64,000 nucleotides of DNA, taken from Meandrina meandrites (lineage: Eukaryota; Cnidaria; Anthozoa; Scleractinia; Meandrinidae). The notes under the pieces were generated by a model, which saw nothing but the letters and a program-made list of their open reading frames with translations, did no database searches and was not told the DNA's origin. Of the stretch, positions 22,433-35,426 are shown piece after piece (the first letter of the stretch is position 1; every line of letters begins with the position of its first letter). The stretch covers positions 3,529,001-3,593,000 of the forward strand of contig OY855906.1 of the NCBI GenBank assembly GCA_963693305.1, given 5' to 3'. A program made the position numbers and the translations under genes.

Positions 22433-25082
22433 CATTTACATTTTTTTCAACTGGCATCTAAATTATATAAACTTGGTTGAAAGTTTCCCAATAGAACTTT
22501 ATTTAACTGGTTAAACAGTTGATAATGATCAATAATTTATTACATTTTTCCCACCAAGAGCACTTTTTCCACAAAGAACTCTTACATTCGATCGACCGAC
22601 CAACCGAGATACAGGTGACCCAACAGACCACAGTCCAAAAGGTATCAGCGGCTCTGACTGACAAGGTCTGACAACCGTCAAAACAGTGTTTTATTTAGGG
22701 ACACATGCACCAAATCAACCAGAACCACTTGTGGTTGAAATGGTTGGTTTGAATAAGACACAACCTAAATTGTGCGATTTGCGACCGGGCAATGAAGGGA
22801 AGTAAACAGTGTTCGTCTTGCACGCCAAGTTTGTCGCTAACTTGATGTTATCCGAAAACCCAGTCACAGTAAAACCAAATCAAGTTTACTTCTGTCATAT
22901 CAGAATCTGGACAATGCTTTTACAGGAAAAATGTCATCTGCAGATGTCATACTTATGATCAAAAATCCTTATTTTCGCTTTCCTTTAGACGGAACTTCCA
23001 TCTCATAATTTTATCTAATTCCTTGACTTCATTTACACCAACTCAGAAGCAACTTAAGGAAAAAGCCATGTTGTAATCAGTTCATAATAAAATAACAGAA
23101 ATGATAAAAAATGTTGTGTATGGAGGTTTAATGGTCTTTAATAATATTACAAAACCAGAAACTGAAAAACTAATGAATGATTTTACTTACAATACTGTAC
23201 AGATAAATGCAAAACTATCTTGCGTCACGGGCGAACTAGATCCCGGTATAGTCTGGTTTACCGAGGTTTAGTTCGTCTGCAACGAGAGCTAATGCACAAC
23301 ATGACGAAATGAAAATGGCTGCCGAGATTCCGTTTGACAATGTTATGGTCAACTAAGACTTTATCACCTTCACATTATTTATTCTGCCCCCAGTCAATAA
23401 TAAGTATAATATTTTTTGTTATTTAGTAGGCATTAAAAAATTTCAGGAATTTCTCAATTTCAGTTTAATGGATTATGACTTAGCTTTAATTAAGTTACAT
23501 GTAATAGTCTGGGTGTAAAAACTAAATTTTGTCGTTTGACACAATCAAATTTTACTAGTTATGTTACAGTCACAAGCTTGTTCCCCCACTCAGAAATCCA
23601 ATTGTTTGATTATTATACAAAAAAAACTTTGTTCCAAATCAGTGTAACTGATTGGACTACAAGTTCCATTGTTCACCACGTATTAACAACACTGACAAGC
23701 AGAAATTCACAACCTACCTTATCACAGGAAAGTTTTGCAACATCGACTTTTTAAAATCACAAAATTTTCATCATGTTACAAAAGAAGCTGTCAAAAATAG
23801 TATATAAAAAATTAAATGCCGAATATGCGCAAGTCTGTAAAGTAAAATAAACTTGTTTTTAACCTAACACTGCGTTCATTTCATTACATTGTTTGTAGGT
23901 TCTCGTAGCTGTCCATTGTTTACAATGTACTGATTACATAGACTGCATTCATCTCATGAATGACTTAATGCATGCAAGTTACAACAAAACAGCATTATCT
24001 GGTTAGGAATCTTTCATCTGTACAAAAAACTGTGAAATTAATAATCAAAAATAACTTTGGGAAGCTATGCAAATTATGAAAATTTAGCATTGCCTTTCAA
24101 GACATCACACAAATTTCCTGCAATAAGGTGGCAAAAAAGTCTGTGGCTAGTTCTCTGCTGTTAATGTTGAACCCTGAATTGAAAATCTATTATTAAAGCC
24201 CTGAGAAAAGTGACCAGTTCCTAATTTCTTATCATATTATCAATACAATATCAAGCATGCAGTTTATCAATCACCATGGGAAATTTTATTTTATATAGAA
24301 TTTTTCCAACAGTTTCTATGAGAAATGTATGCAGATCAGTAAACAGAATTTAAATGTTCATTGTTGAGAATAAGACCCCTTCACAAAGTGGTAAAGAAGC
24401 ACATCTAGAGCAGAATGTACCACTTCATCTCACAATCAAAATTAAAAAATACACGTCAGTTATGTATATTAAATGAACCGTTCACCAAGTCGCTCATACC
24501 TCATTTGAGAGCTCACGCACAAGAAGTTGAATGAATATTCTTTTTCCAGGCATGTATTACCAATTTTTCGTCCCTAACATAAAGTTTTAAATATTCCAAT
24601 CCACTTTAAAGAGAATTAAAAATAATTGCATTCACCTGGTTGTGGTTGTGGCTCAAAAATGTGTGTGCTAAAAGCTCTCTTATTACTATTACACACATCA
24701 GGCCGGTACTTAAATTCAAAAATAAGAGTTCGCAAAAATTTAACATTTAACCAGAAAACTATTTACAAAAGAAACCCAAATCAATGGTAAAAGTTATACC
24801 GTTTTTAAAGTACAAAAAGTAAATGTAATGTTACCGTTTATAAATAATTCACTTCATAACTTGCCTATCTAAGTGTAAAATGAAAATTAAGCTTGCAAAT
24901 ACAAGCACATTCCCAGTACATGCATATTTGTCCACTCTAAAAATTAAGTTGCTATCAATGCTAAGCAACTGGTTGTAAACAGTCAAGGGAGAAGCTCAGA
25001 AATAAGTAACATCTTGGTTTCAAAGCCTGATGACCCACTCGACATAAAATAGTTGGTAAAACAAAAAGAGATCTGCCATATA

Positions 25083-25280
25083 CAACCCTCCAAGTTTATT
25101 TTTTAACTTAGTGGCCATTTGGCCACCAACTGCTCAAGTTTGGTTGCCAGTGAAAAATTTTAGTTGCTAAATTAAGCTCACGCTTTCAATCCTTCTTCTC
25201 AATTTTAGTCGCCAGGTTGGTGACTTCGGGTTCCAATTTATTCGCCATGGCAACTAAAATGGTCTTAACTTGGAGGGTTG
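25083..25280 (+). mobile_element. AACCCTCCAAGTT MITE, copy 2
   Basis: Bounded by CAACCCTCCAAG and CTTGGAGGGTTG. It has the same interior order as copy 1 (GTGGCCATTTGGCCACC, GTTGCCAGTG, GTCGCCAG, CGCCATGGCAACTAAAATGG), with about 20 bp less. Confidence 0.8.
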
Positions 25281-25479
25281 CATATAGGATATGAAAAAAC
25301 TATCTCAATGGTGATGTGAAACCAGATGGTGAAAATACCTTGAATTAAAATCCCTTGATGATCTACCTGGTAAGTACGGGTGATATGTACATGAAAGTAA
25401 CAAGAATGTATTGTGCAAAACTGTAAAACAATAAAACTGAAGCTAAATTTGGATTTTCACTGGCAGCAAATACATAGCC

Positions 25480-25563
25480 TAGTCTCCTTTGCAGCCATTG
25501 TTTGGGATCGTCACACAACGCTCCCTCCCGCGTGACAAGCCCAAACGGCTGCAAAGGAGACTA
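25480..25563. mobile_element. 84-bp foldback
   Basis: TAGTCTCCTTTGCAGCC on the left and GGCTGCAAAGGAGACTA on the right are perfect inverse copies, and further pairing (GTTTGGG/CCCAAAC, GTCAC/GTGAC) continues inward. It is a MITE-like hairpin. Confidence 0.75.
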
Positions 25564-25735
25564 ATACATAGCCATGCCACTTTTCACCTTGATATGCTGA
25601 GAATTATAATTTACATGCAAGTGTTGGAGCCCGTTCCCAAAAGACTAGACGGAGGATCAACCATAGGACTGGAGACACTGAGTGTTATATGAGTACATAA
25701 AGGCTAGGATTTGTCTTTTTTACAGGTTACATTAA

Positions 25736-25741
25736 TTTATT
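25736..25741 (-). promoter_or_regulatory. Possible poly(A) signal for ZDHHC14
   Basis: AATAAA on the minus strand, about 200 bp after the ZDHHC14 stop. Other AATAAA motifs lie further downstream in this AT-rich DNA, so the true 3' end is uncertain. Confidence 0.3.
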
Positions 25742-25939
25742 GTCAGATAATACTTCTGCTTATTATGAGTGTTCCCCCTGAGCAACTTCCCATCTCTTGT
25801 CAGTGACATCTACATGTTATACTTGCCACATATTCTATCAAAGGAAAGTAAGATAGTACCCCAACTTGTCCACACCACTGCTATTACAACCCTCCCCCTG
25901 AATACAGTTAGAGCTGTAGATTGATAGGAATATGTTTTC

Positions 25940-28900
25940 TTAGACACTGCTCAGTTTAACAAGTCCCTTTTCACTGTCTGCCTGAAGACTGTCTTGTTCC
26001 TGAGCTCTTGGCAATACGCTGTTTGGATCTTCCTCCGCTCTTTTGGCGTCATGCTTGACGCCATTTGTTGAGCTTAACTGTGTTGGAGACTGCAAAAAAA
26101 TAAAGAAAGGCTTAGTAAGCACTTGCATGTACAATCAAAGCTCGCAAAAGGAGATATGGTCTGTCTGTCAGTCCGTCCGTCAATCTGTCTGTCCGTTCAC
26201 CTTACAGAATATGGACGAAAACAAACATTCTTTTAGTTAGCTTTTTATTGACAAGAAAATACTTTTTACTGACCATAAGAAGACTAATAAAAATTAATTG
26301 ATTTGTTTTGTGACACTGATCACAATAGGACAGTTGGAGTCAATTGAGCAATCGTTTTACTGTTTATCCAATCTGTATGTGAATTTTTCACAGGCCTCAT
26401 GAATGTGCTTTAATATACACTTCAAAATAATACCCACCATAGGTGCCACTGTTGTCCTTACTGCTCCATACTTGTCTGATTCAGGAGGCTCGGGTATTAT
26501 GACTCCTCGTCTGTTTATTAAACTAACATATCAAGGCAACAGTATTACAATCACAACAAAATGCAGAATCACTCTTCACAAGAAGGTAGGACTAAGCTAT
26601 CTTATATAGACTAAAACTTCAGAACAGCTTTAAACATTTAGCAGGACTAGTAGTGACAGTCACTGGACAACGGCCGACCAATAAGTGCTCATGTCCAACA
26701 AAATTCCAACCATTACCCGAACATCATCTCTAGCCAATTTTGTTAAAAAAGTGACAGATTAACATTGATAAAATGCATTACTGTAAATCAGAAACAATTT
26801 CCCTGTTTGTTCAAAATGGAAAAAAAATAGCATTATTTGTTGCATTATGCATTACGGCAGAATGAAATGTAGAAAAAGTAAAGTACATACAGTCATACAC
26901 TCATGTCATGTCTGGTCACAATTTTATTTTGTCCAGTCATTTAATGTACAGTTTTGTACTAGCCACAGTAAACTGTCATGACGAGTTGAAAGCCACTCGA
27001 TCCCCTTGGACAATTTATGTAACAGTGTCCTAAACACTACTAGGGACCTTCAGATTGGAGTGTGAGTACGAGATTGAGTATAAGAATGACTTTCGAATTT
27101 CAATCCAGTTATGTTCCCAGAGCCCTCACTCCTCCCTGTTGCTGACCAGTTGAAAAGAAGACTATCGGTACAAGATTGGAGTGAAATGTGACAATCCAAT
27201 GCAAAAGCGCTGGGTTTGAATAGTCATACTCGTACTAAATCTCCAACTTGTATTCCAATCTGAAGCTCCCTACTGACTGTTATGTTTGTACCTAGGATGT
27301 AGTGGCCCACAAAGAACTTCAGCACAGTTTTTCCAAACTGAGCCCTGGCTGTAGGGATTAGTATTTCCTTGACCACTCCGAGAGGAGAATGATCCTTTAA
27401 TCTGCCAAACCAAGAAGAGTACTGTTTAAGTCAATCAGAGAAAGGAATTTTGAATACTTAACACACTGTGCTAACTCAACTAGTTGCCTTACTTTGACAT
27501 GTCTACTCATATTTTTTTTTCACTTGCGAGTTAGGGTAAATCCATATCAAAGGGTGACAAATGATTTAAATTGCCTTCCTTGAATTTTTGCATGTTTACC
27601 CATCTGTGACATGCTTATTAAAGACACCTAATTCCCACAGGGTCTGCATTGAGGGTTCAATCTTCCGGTCATACTTACATCTTCATTTGTAGTTTGATTA
27701 GAAGCAACTAAATATGAGTGAAAACCAGTCAATCCAACTATTGACCAAATAGAAAAAAAGCAGATGATGGCCTCTAAGATAGTAAGAACAGTTAAGGACA
27801 ACTCCTTTTAAATGCAAAGAATTTATGCAAAGAAATAGAAGTTCTATTAATCTTTAATGTTTCAGTACTTGTAGGTTGTATCAGTCACATTCTTTTCTCA
27901 TTCTAAGCATCCTGCTCATTCTTATTGGATTTGTCATCACCTACTATTACTACTATGTTTACAGTTAGCAATTAGTTTTAGGGTTCCTTCAATTAAACAT
28001 TGCATAAGGAAAAAAATTTAAATGCGCCTGAATGTAACCTGCAGCATAATTTTACAATAAATCATAAAACATTCAAGGAACTCAATAAAAAGATTGCTAA
28101 ATAATAGATTTGAGAACGTCTATAGGTCATTAAAATATTAAATATTACACCATCTAGACTGACACTGCTCAGTAGGCCTAGTATTATTGTTAACTGGAGA
28201 GTATAAGAAGAGTCTGGACACAAAAGGAAGGTAAATAACATGTTTAACAGTGGTCTCCTTAAGCACCGGTGACCAGCAAAAATAACCATCTAGTAGTCCT
28301 GGGTGTGCTGGCTACTCATGGGATAAATAGCATTTTTTTTGGAGAAAGTGAACTACTCTTGGCTCATTAATGGTCAGTCAGCAGTTTGCATTTCATGTAA
28401 GATTACATAATGTGTATATTGCTTCATTGCTCAGTGCCGCCTACTACAAAACATTCTCCGGGAGAACCCTGTGTTTAATTTCAGATAACTTCTAAATGAA
28501 AGGATATCTAGCAGGTGACTGTTTCATAGCTGAAATAAATGATTTCTCCTTCCCTTGAGATACTGAAAGAAAGACAGATAATCAACAATCATGGTTAATT
28601 AATTTGGGAAGATCTACTATTGACCACTAGGTGTTCAGCTGGAACAAATGATACACTCTGAGCTGTTCCCAAGAATATTAACCTTGTGTTTGCCTTCACC
28701 CACCTACCGGTAACCATCCAACCTCTTCCCCCCCCCCCCCCCCCCCTTCCCCACCACTACCACCACCTGATAGTTCTCGGTCAGTATTTTACAAACATAT
28801 ATGTACATGTAATCATCCTTTGTTCTCCAGTGAACAATCAGGCTGGATGGTGCAGGGGTTTGAAGGGAGGGGTGGGGGGCAGTTTCACAAATGGGATGTT

Positions 28901-31900
28901 GCCGTGGTTACCCCTTATTTTAATAATGAACTCTCGCATTTACTTGCCTATTACACACGTTGCTCACAATCTATGAATGTGATAAGAATAAAAGTACACT
29001 TACTATATGCATCATATTTTACTTAATAAGACTGATAAAAACTGAAAGAAAAAATGTAGCCACTTACACATTACAAGATGAGTTACAACAAAAGCAAAGA
29101 GATAACAGCAGTAGACTGACAATGAAACAAGAAACATGAAGAAAAACTTGTAGTTCCTCTTTCCTACACAGTTGCCAACCTAGGACAAAGCAAATCAGTT
29201 TTAAGTTTGACTGTCAATACCTGATTATAAAGTAGTATGCTGAAAGGACATCTTAACTAAAATTATTTTGGATTCTGCTTGCCTGCAAGGCCAGTGCAGC
29301 AGGTAAGCCATCTGAAATAAAAAACCTGTATCCCCAGATTCTGGCATACCCATTGTAGTGCTTACAAAGAGACCCAGCATCTGCCAGTGCCCCGGCAGGT
29401 ACTTTGAGGTGAATCACAGGCTGAAATTGATACAGTTGTTTACAGCTTCTTACATTCCTCACTGACTGGTGCAAGTCAAGGGCAGACACCCTGCACACGT
29501 ATTTACACCATGGATGAGAAAGTCAATGTGGCAGCTACATGTCACCTGCAGTCCTATGCACACTACCATTAGATTAGAGTGTATCCCTCTTATACTTTGT
29601 AGAATAACATCAACAACAAATTTAAGTTTTTTTATGCGTGTGTGTGGCAGGACTGCACAATCTTTACACCTACATTGCAAACAATATTCTTTGGATACTT
29701 ACCCAGGGGCAGTGATGGTCAAACCGTTCTGAAAATAAGAAAACATAATTACCTTAGTTAAGCTACAAGTAAATGGCAACAACTACAAACTAATAAGTTT
29801 GTCGTTTTCTACTCACCTACACAGTTATCGCACATACTGCAGTGCGAGGCTCTGGGTGGTCTAAATATTTTGCAAGTAAAACAAAACTTAAGTTTGACAG
29901 GTTGTCCGTTAATTGTTATCTCTTTAACTCTAGGAGGCGGCCTATATGTTTGTGGATCTTGATTAGGAGTTTCTGAAAGAAAGAAAGAAAAAGGAAAATA
30001 GGCTACAATCAATATTTCAATCCATCTACATAGAAATGCAAACGAGAGCGAATCTAATTGCTTTAGTGGGGGCAACCCTCCAAGTTAAGACCATTTTAGT
30101 TGCCATGGTGACTAAAATTTTGGAGCTGGCGACTAAATTGGACCCGAAGTCGCCAGCCAGCCTGGTGACTAAAACTGAGAAGAAGGATTGAAAGCGTGAG
30201 CTTAATTTAGCGACTAAAATTTTTCAATGGCAACCAAACTTGAGCAGTCAGTCATGAGGGGGATGCTATATATATATCATAACTGTTAACCAGGGTGTAG
30301 GAGAAAGCCGCCATCTTGGATGTTTTTGCGATCGCACTGTGAGCGAACTAGATCAAATGATGGGTGAAGCAACCCCAGTATCCTAAAAACCAAGAGAAAG
30401 GTTCATAAAGGCTGTAGAACTCTTGGAACTCTTGTTGTAGAGTGTTCATCAGCTTATTTACAACTGAATGAGGTACAGGTGTACATGTATTATTACACTT
30501 TTTTGGACACGTGCCAAAGGCTTCTTAGTGCGGATTGTTCTCCCATATTTGCTATGTCAGCAAACTAGGCAGAGCTTTAAGCACCAAAAGAAAAGAGCAC
30601 AACTAAAATTTTAAAACATTTGCCAAAGGTTTAAGATCCATTGAATTTGAAAATGCCTCTGTATTTTCTTAAATTTAATGTCCCCCTTATAATCAATTTA
30701 CATAGTAACCTATCCTGTTGTATTCTAACGCATTTATATTTAGAATTTTTATCGCCCCTTGTTTTTATATTTTTATTTTACCCATTGAAGAGCAGGGTTG
30801 GTGGGGAAAGTAAAATTCTTTCACTTTTTTCTTTCACACATCTTTCATTGAGACAAAATTCTTTCTGGTGTTAGGCTGGTTAGGCTTTCCAGTGGTTTTG
30901 TTTCAAGGTAGCCGGGGCTCAAACTTGTTTCAGCCAGGGGAAGTCCTGCTTTCCCAGCCCTTAGTGACAGCCCTGGAAGACTGTCTTTTAAATGCTTAAA
31001 ACCTCATGATTTTAAAACTTTTTAGCCAGAGACAATTTAAATCTTCTTCATGATTCACCCTGGCCCCAGCCACTGTTTATGGCAGGGGCTTGACTGTAAT
31101 AATTAGTTTGGCTATTAGCGCGTATCAGGAAATGGTCTATTGTTCAGTATATTTTTACGAAAATAAAAAAAAATGAAAATTAGTGTTGACCCAAAAGACA
31201 TTTTGCCTGCAGCCTTAGCAGTATCAGACTCATTTAATTGGTTACTTCACAGAAAAGTTAAAAGGCCTCACCTAGGGTTTTTTCAATATATGCTGCCTCT
31301 TCAGCTGATGCTCTTGGTACAATGCCAGGGTCACTGAATGCCGTTCGAAGTAATGTCGCCATGACAAAAATAAATAACCAAGCTGCTATAAATGGAGCTG
31401 CTGGGGAAACCTTTTTAAACAAGTATGGACAACTGCAAAAGAAATGAAAATTCAACATTAAATTTGCATCCATTTCTAACACAGTGGCCTTGGTCCCAGT
31501 CCTAGTTGATTGTAGTTGGCTCGGGAAAATACTCACTAATTGATATCATTTCTAAAGTGAAATTCAGAAATGGTGCAAACAAACAGCGTGCAGTGGGAAA
31601 CCATCAAAGTCGTTCTACAATAGTCATTAGAAATAAACACCTGCCAGGTAGCTACCAGAATTAAAATCAGTGTTAGGTCCTTACTTCTTAATTTCTGCAT
31701 ACTATTATTCCATAGCAAGACATTATTTTTGTTTGAATAAATCCAGAATATGTATTTGAATCTCTACTACTTCAATAAAACACAACAAAACACAGCAAAA
31801 GCTATTAAATATTTATTCTTTACAAATTATTGCTTCTTATGACACACCACCCAAAAATGACACTTTATAAATGTATACTTGCTATGAAAGATTTTTTAGT

Positions 31901-34093
31901 ACCTTGTGGTTTCAATTGTACCAAACCAGAATAATGATCAATAAATTTACAAAATATATTTATAAAGTGCATTTTATTTTTTTACATAATTTATTGTTTG
32001 CTTTAAAACTTCTGTAATTATTATTATACACACTTTCCAGCAAAAAAAGGATCAACCACAACAAAAGCAAGTTTATAATATTTTGCAAAACATTTTGCTT
32101 TGGTTATATGATTCCACTTGTCATGCAATGCATTTTTCAGTAGAATCAATAACCTCAGTTTTATTTAGAAAATAATGATGAAAGTAGATGTACCACAACA
32201 GAGGGTCCACCATACCCCTTTGCAAAACTGAATCATGTAAAAATATTTGTCCTTTTCACGCATCACAAATAATAACTAATTAAAATGTTTTCATGTTAAC
32301 ACAAAAATTGAAGCAATTCCTGTTTACTGCTGCACTCGGAAGGCGTAAAAGTGCAGAAATTTGATTTTAGCATCGTATATTATGGCTCAATAGCTCATAA
32401 AAGTTTTATCTGTTCAAAAACCAACCACAGAGCTGAAAACAAAGACATACATTTACTAGAAAAAACAAGATGATTTTACAAACCATGTTTAAAAATTGAA
32501 CCCTTTGTTCATGAGCCATGTTTGAGTAAAAAGTTGTGCTCACATTCACATTAAAAGATCTTAAAATTGAGAATCACAAAAGAAATAGAAGCTTTACTCA
32601 CATTTCACAGAAAAATATATAGCTTCAATTACACTGTTATAAATGTTGTAGACTATGAGCAGTCCCCTTTATTTCTTAGTCTGTTGACTGTGAAGTGAAC
32701 AAAACAAATGGCCAGATTTCGCGCTGCCATTTCTTTTTCACTTCGTGCTCCATGGACCAAGAAAACACAGGGCTGCTAATAGTCTATAAATGTTGTTAAC
32801 CTGGTGCCTCATTCTAAAGTAAGATTTTCATCTGACGTTTTGGTATTTGTTTGCAGTTCTGGCTACAAATTCAAATTATCAGGTTTATACTACATGTATA
32901 TCAATGATTAATCTACATGTTTTATAGTTTCCACAAGAACCCATGACAATTGGCTCTATTATCCCAGGAATCCTGGTCCAGTACAGTTTTTATGCTCAGC
33001 AAAACGTAATTTAATTAACTAGATGGTTCTTGCAAGACAGATGAACCAAAAAAAAAACAATAAAAAAGGAATGCAATGCCATCTTTTGATCTTGACCAAT
33101 TTCTACGAAAATAATACCATAATGTGAGCTCAGGAGAAAACTGAGATATAGAGCTCAAATATTTCTCATTTATGAGCAATATTTTTCCACTGTTGGGTCT
33201 TGTATTTTGGCATTTTTAATAATATTTTTTTTGGTTTTGGTTCATTTGATAATTTATCTTCAAATATTGGACCAGCACAATGCCTTCTCATCAAGCCGCC
33301 AAACCAACATCATGTTTCCTAGCAAAGTTTTTCCAAGGCTACTTAAAATACATGTGTGTTACATAATTATGTCTGTATAGTTCGAAAAAACTGTAGCTCA
33401 CTTGGCCAAAAAAGTGAAAACACTCAATTTATTACAATTATATAAATTTATTTTGTTACCTGGGTGTCAGAAAATTTTATTATTTCACAATTATGCTCAC
33501 ATTATTGACAATACATACATCTACATGTATACTCTGAAATGACGTTTCAAATGCATCAGAGCAAGTTATGTTGCCTTCAAAATTCACAGATAGATATAAC
33601 ACGACGTCCGAAGATAAAGCAATTCTGAACAATAGCAACTCCAATTAGCAACAAGCGACGCGGAATCATTTTATTTACCTTGTAAAGCAAACACAAAACA
33701 ATTAACAACTTGGATTGGGAAATATTTTGTAATTCGTAACCTCCAGACAAAATGGGTTATATACTTTTTTAAAATATAAACAGGTGTAAAACAGTATAGG
33801 ACCGGAGAAATAGTGACGATCTGGGTATCAAAGTCAGTGACTTGTCGATATACAGTGTACGGCATAAAGATTATGGTAAATGTTTAATTTCTGTAACTTT
33901 TCTCCGCATATGATCTCATGACCGGGATAAAACAACAACTTCATACTTACTCAAATGCAAAGAAAAGTCCGCTAGTGACTACAATGAGCACCACCGTAAA
34001 ATAAAAGACGCCGTTATTTCTCGCCATAATAATCCTTCCATCGCAGTAAAACTTGTTTCTGCCTGGAAAAACCTCCCAATTCCTATTTGACAT
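25940..34093 (-). CDS. ZDHHC14: Palmitoyltransferase ZDHHC14 (ZDHHC9/14/18 family)
   Basis: Transfers palmitate to protein cysteines on Golgi or plasma membranes. Exons on the minus strand: 34093-33951, 31432-31272, 29972-29817, 29728-29703, 29179-29068, 28562-28513, 27804-27679, 27401-27292, 26522-26438, 26089-25940; 372 residues. Family start: [16 protein letters not shown]. Four membrane segments lie near residues 27-47, 60-80, 173-198 and 222-250. The cysteine-rich domain ([20 protein letters not shown]) leads to [17 protein letters not shown] with catalytic DHHC near 157-160. NQTTNEDIKGS and NPYSQGS follow. The C-terminus GLVKLSSV matches vertebrate ZDHHC14 and is a class I PDZ ligand. 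The 28513 junction shows no GT donor; the phase-preserving reading needs a GC donor, so that edge is less certain. It is divergent from TMEM242. Confidence 0.92.
28728..28746. repeat. Poly-C run
   Basis: 19 consecutive C in a ZDHHC14 intron. Similar runs occur at 13522-13535 and about 38154-38171. Assembly length may be unreliable here. Confidence 0.9.
30073..30250 (-). mobile_element. AACCCTCCAAGTT MITE, copy 3
   Basis: The inverted copy starts CAACCCTCCAAGTTAAGACC and carries GTTGCCATGGTGACTAAAAT and GGCGACTAAATTGG. The far end is lost after CTTGAGCAGTCAGTCATGAG, so it is truncated. It lies in the ZDHHC14 intron between exons 2 and 3. Confidence 0.75.
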
Positions 34094-34371
34094 GATGGGC
34101 GTGTATTGCTTTATAGTCATGGAGGCTTTCTTTGTTTACTGCGGTCAAGGCCAAGAACAGGTTTCCCTCGGCGAGAAAACAACCATCACCGGTGCTGGTT
34201 CCTGTGTGCCGAAGTACACGAACAAATTTTAACGGGTACAACTCCACCTGAAACACTCGCTATCCATCATGTTCATTGCAAAGCGGAACGAAATGTCTTC
34301 GGCAGTCTTCGGCCACACCGAAGAATACATTATCGCGCATGCCTCTGTGAGCCCGCGATAAAAGTTTCAAA
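34094..34371. promoter_or_regulatory. Bidirectional promoter ZDHHC14/TMEM242
   Basis: 278 bp between divergent start codons, richer in CpG than its surroundings. GCGCATGC at 34335-34342 resembles an NRF1 half-site and lies within a small inverted repeat TATCGCG...CGCGATA. The TMEM242 start codon lies in AAAATGGCGGACG, a YY1-like motif. No TATA box was seen. Confidence 0.7.
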
Positions 34372-35426
34372 ATGGCGGACGAAGGGAACAAAAAGTTACT
34401 TGAGGAAAGTGCTTCGTCTGAAAACGTTAGCACAACTAATGTGCTACCAGGAACCTTGTTCTTAACTGGAGTGACTTTAGCGTCAATGGTTGGTGGCTTT
34501 GGTTATGCCATCGGACAAGTGCGTGGAAGAAGTCCAGGGTCTTTTGATCAGCGCCAACAAGAAGGGGTGAAGTTGGCTATGAGGGCTCTTGGCTGGGGTA
34601 CTGTTCTTGCTGTGAGCGGCGTAGGACTTCTTGTATTAGGAGTGAAGACTGCTCTAGGAGTTAAGGATGTAAGAGAACATGACATTCCTTTTTTTGCTAG
34701 TCTTGTATAGATGGAGATGTCACGTGACATTGTCAATCAAAACAATCGCCGCAAGCAAGTAATTGTTAGTCAAAATACACTGTAAGTAAAAAAATAAAGA
34801 AAGATGGTAAATTTGAAGCTCGGTAAATGAAAGTGAAAGATGAAATATTCAGCATGTCACTAGCATGGGACAAAGAAAAAATCTGAGTTCCCGACGGGAA
34901 TTGAACCCAACCTTCCAAACACTGGGTGGGCGCTCTATCCATAGCCCAGTGTTTTGGAGGTCATGGGTTCAGTTCCTGTTGGGGACTCAGATTTTTTGCT
35001 TTGTCCCGTGCTCACGACATGCTGAATATTTCATATTTCACTTACACTGTAAGTACTACTGAACTAAAGAATACAGGGCCACTTTTTCAAAATATTTCAT
35101 TCACACAGCACAGCAACAACCCAGTCAAATAGAATAAGTAGAATGCCAAGGACAGGAAAACATGGAAGCGCTGGGAAACAGGTTTTACCAAGTATCAGAT
35201 GCTTAAAAAAAAAGTATCAGATGCTTACTGCAAGAACTTACATGTACAATGTGTTTTTTTTTCTTAGGCAAAAGAATTTGGTCTGAAAATGAAGAGCATT
35301 CTTCCCACAAAGGATGGAAAACTGGTGACCTATTTTGAGTCGTGGAGAATTCCACGCAATAAAGGTGGTGGGAACAATGATGAGTGGTCTTCCTCCACTC
35401 CGCAATCAGAGTCAGAAAACAGATGA
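34372..35426 (+). CDS. TMEM242: TMEM242, mitochondrial inner-membrane assembly factor
   Basis: The human protein is a mitochondrial inner-membrane factor needed to build the ATP synthase c-ring and linked to the complex I MCIA assembly complex. Two exons, 34372-34668 and 35268-35426, joined in phase 0 by a GT-AG intron, give 151 residues (human 141). Two hydrophobic segments (about residues 24-47 and 66-90) flank a polar loop. The family signature MRALGWGTVLAVSGVGLLVL and the following ALGVKD...FGLKMKSILPT match human LALRALGWGSLYA and ALGVHSMNDFRSKMQSIFPT. The C-terminal tail is longer and Ser/Asn-rich. The start is the ATG in a YY1-like context; upstream in-frame codons lack homology. The intron carries a tRNA-like foldback. 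It is divergent from ZDHHC14, as in human. Confidence 0.88.
34840..35034. mobile_element. Foldback with two opposed tRNA-like arms
   Basis: Inverted arms ATGAAATATTCAGCATGTC and GACATGCTGAATATTTCAT bound two opposed, similar tRNA-like segments. The left, read inverted, has GGTTGGGTTCAATTCCCGTC; the right has GTCATGGGTTCAGTTCCTGT. Both have the ATCTGAGT/ACTCAGAT trailer. This looks like two SINE-like units inserted head to head, in TMEM242 intron 1. Confidence 0.7.

Larger units (their letters stand above)
20156..25939. other. Intergenic region between convergent OTC and ZDHHC14
   Basis: No gene was found. It holds the OTC 3' UTR to about 20560, two SINEs, a foldback at 21858-22028, one AACCCTCCAAGTT MITE, a small foldback at 25480-25563 and the 3' UTR of ZDHHC14. 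The AT-rich stretch from about 22440 to 25080 has only short, unconvincing reading frames and no recognisable homology. It could include a long ZDHHC14 3' UTR. Confidence 0.6.

Noticed and set aside
22440..25080. A hidden gene in the AT-rich intergenic stretch
   Set aside because: Only short frames, no paired splice signals and no recognisable protein segments on either strand.
34106..34465. 119-codon plus-strand frame upstream of TMEM242
   Set aside because: It overlaps the TMEM242 start in another frame and spans the bidirectional promoter. No homology.
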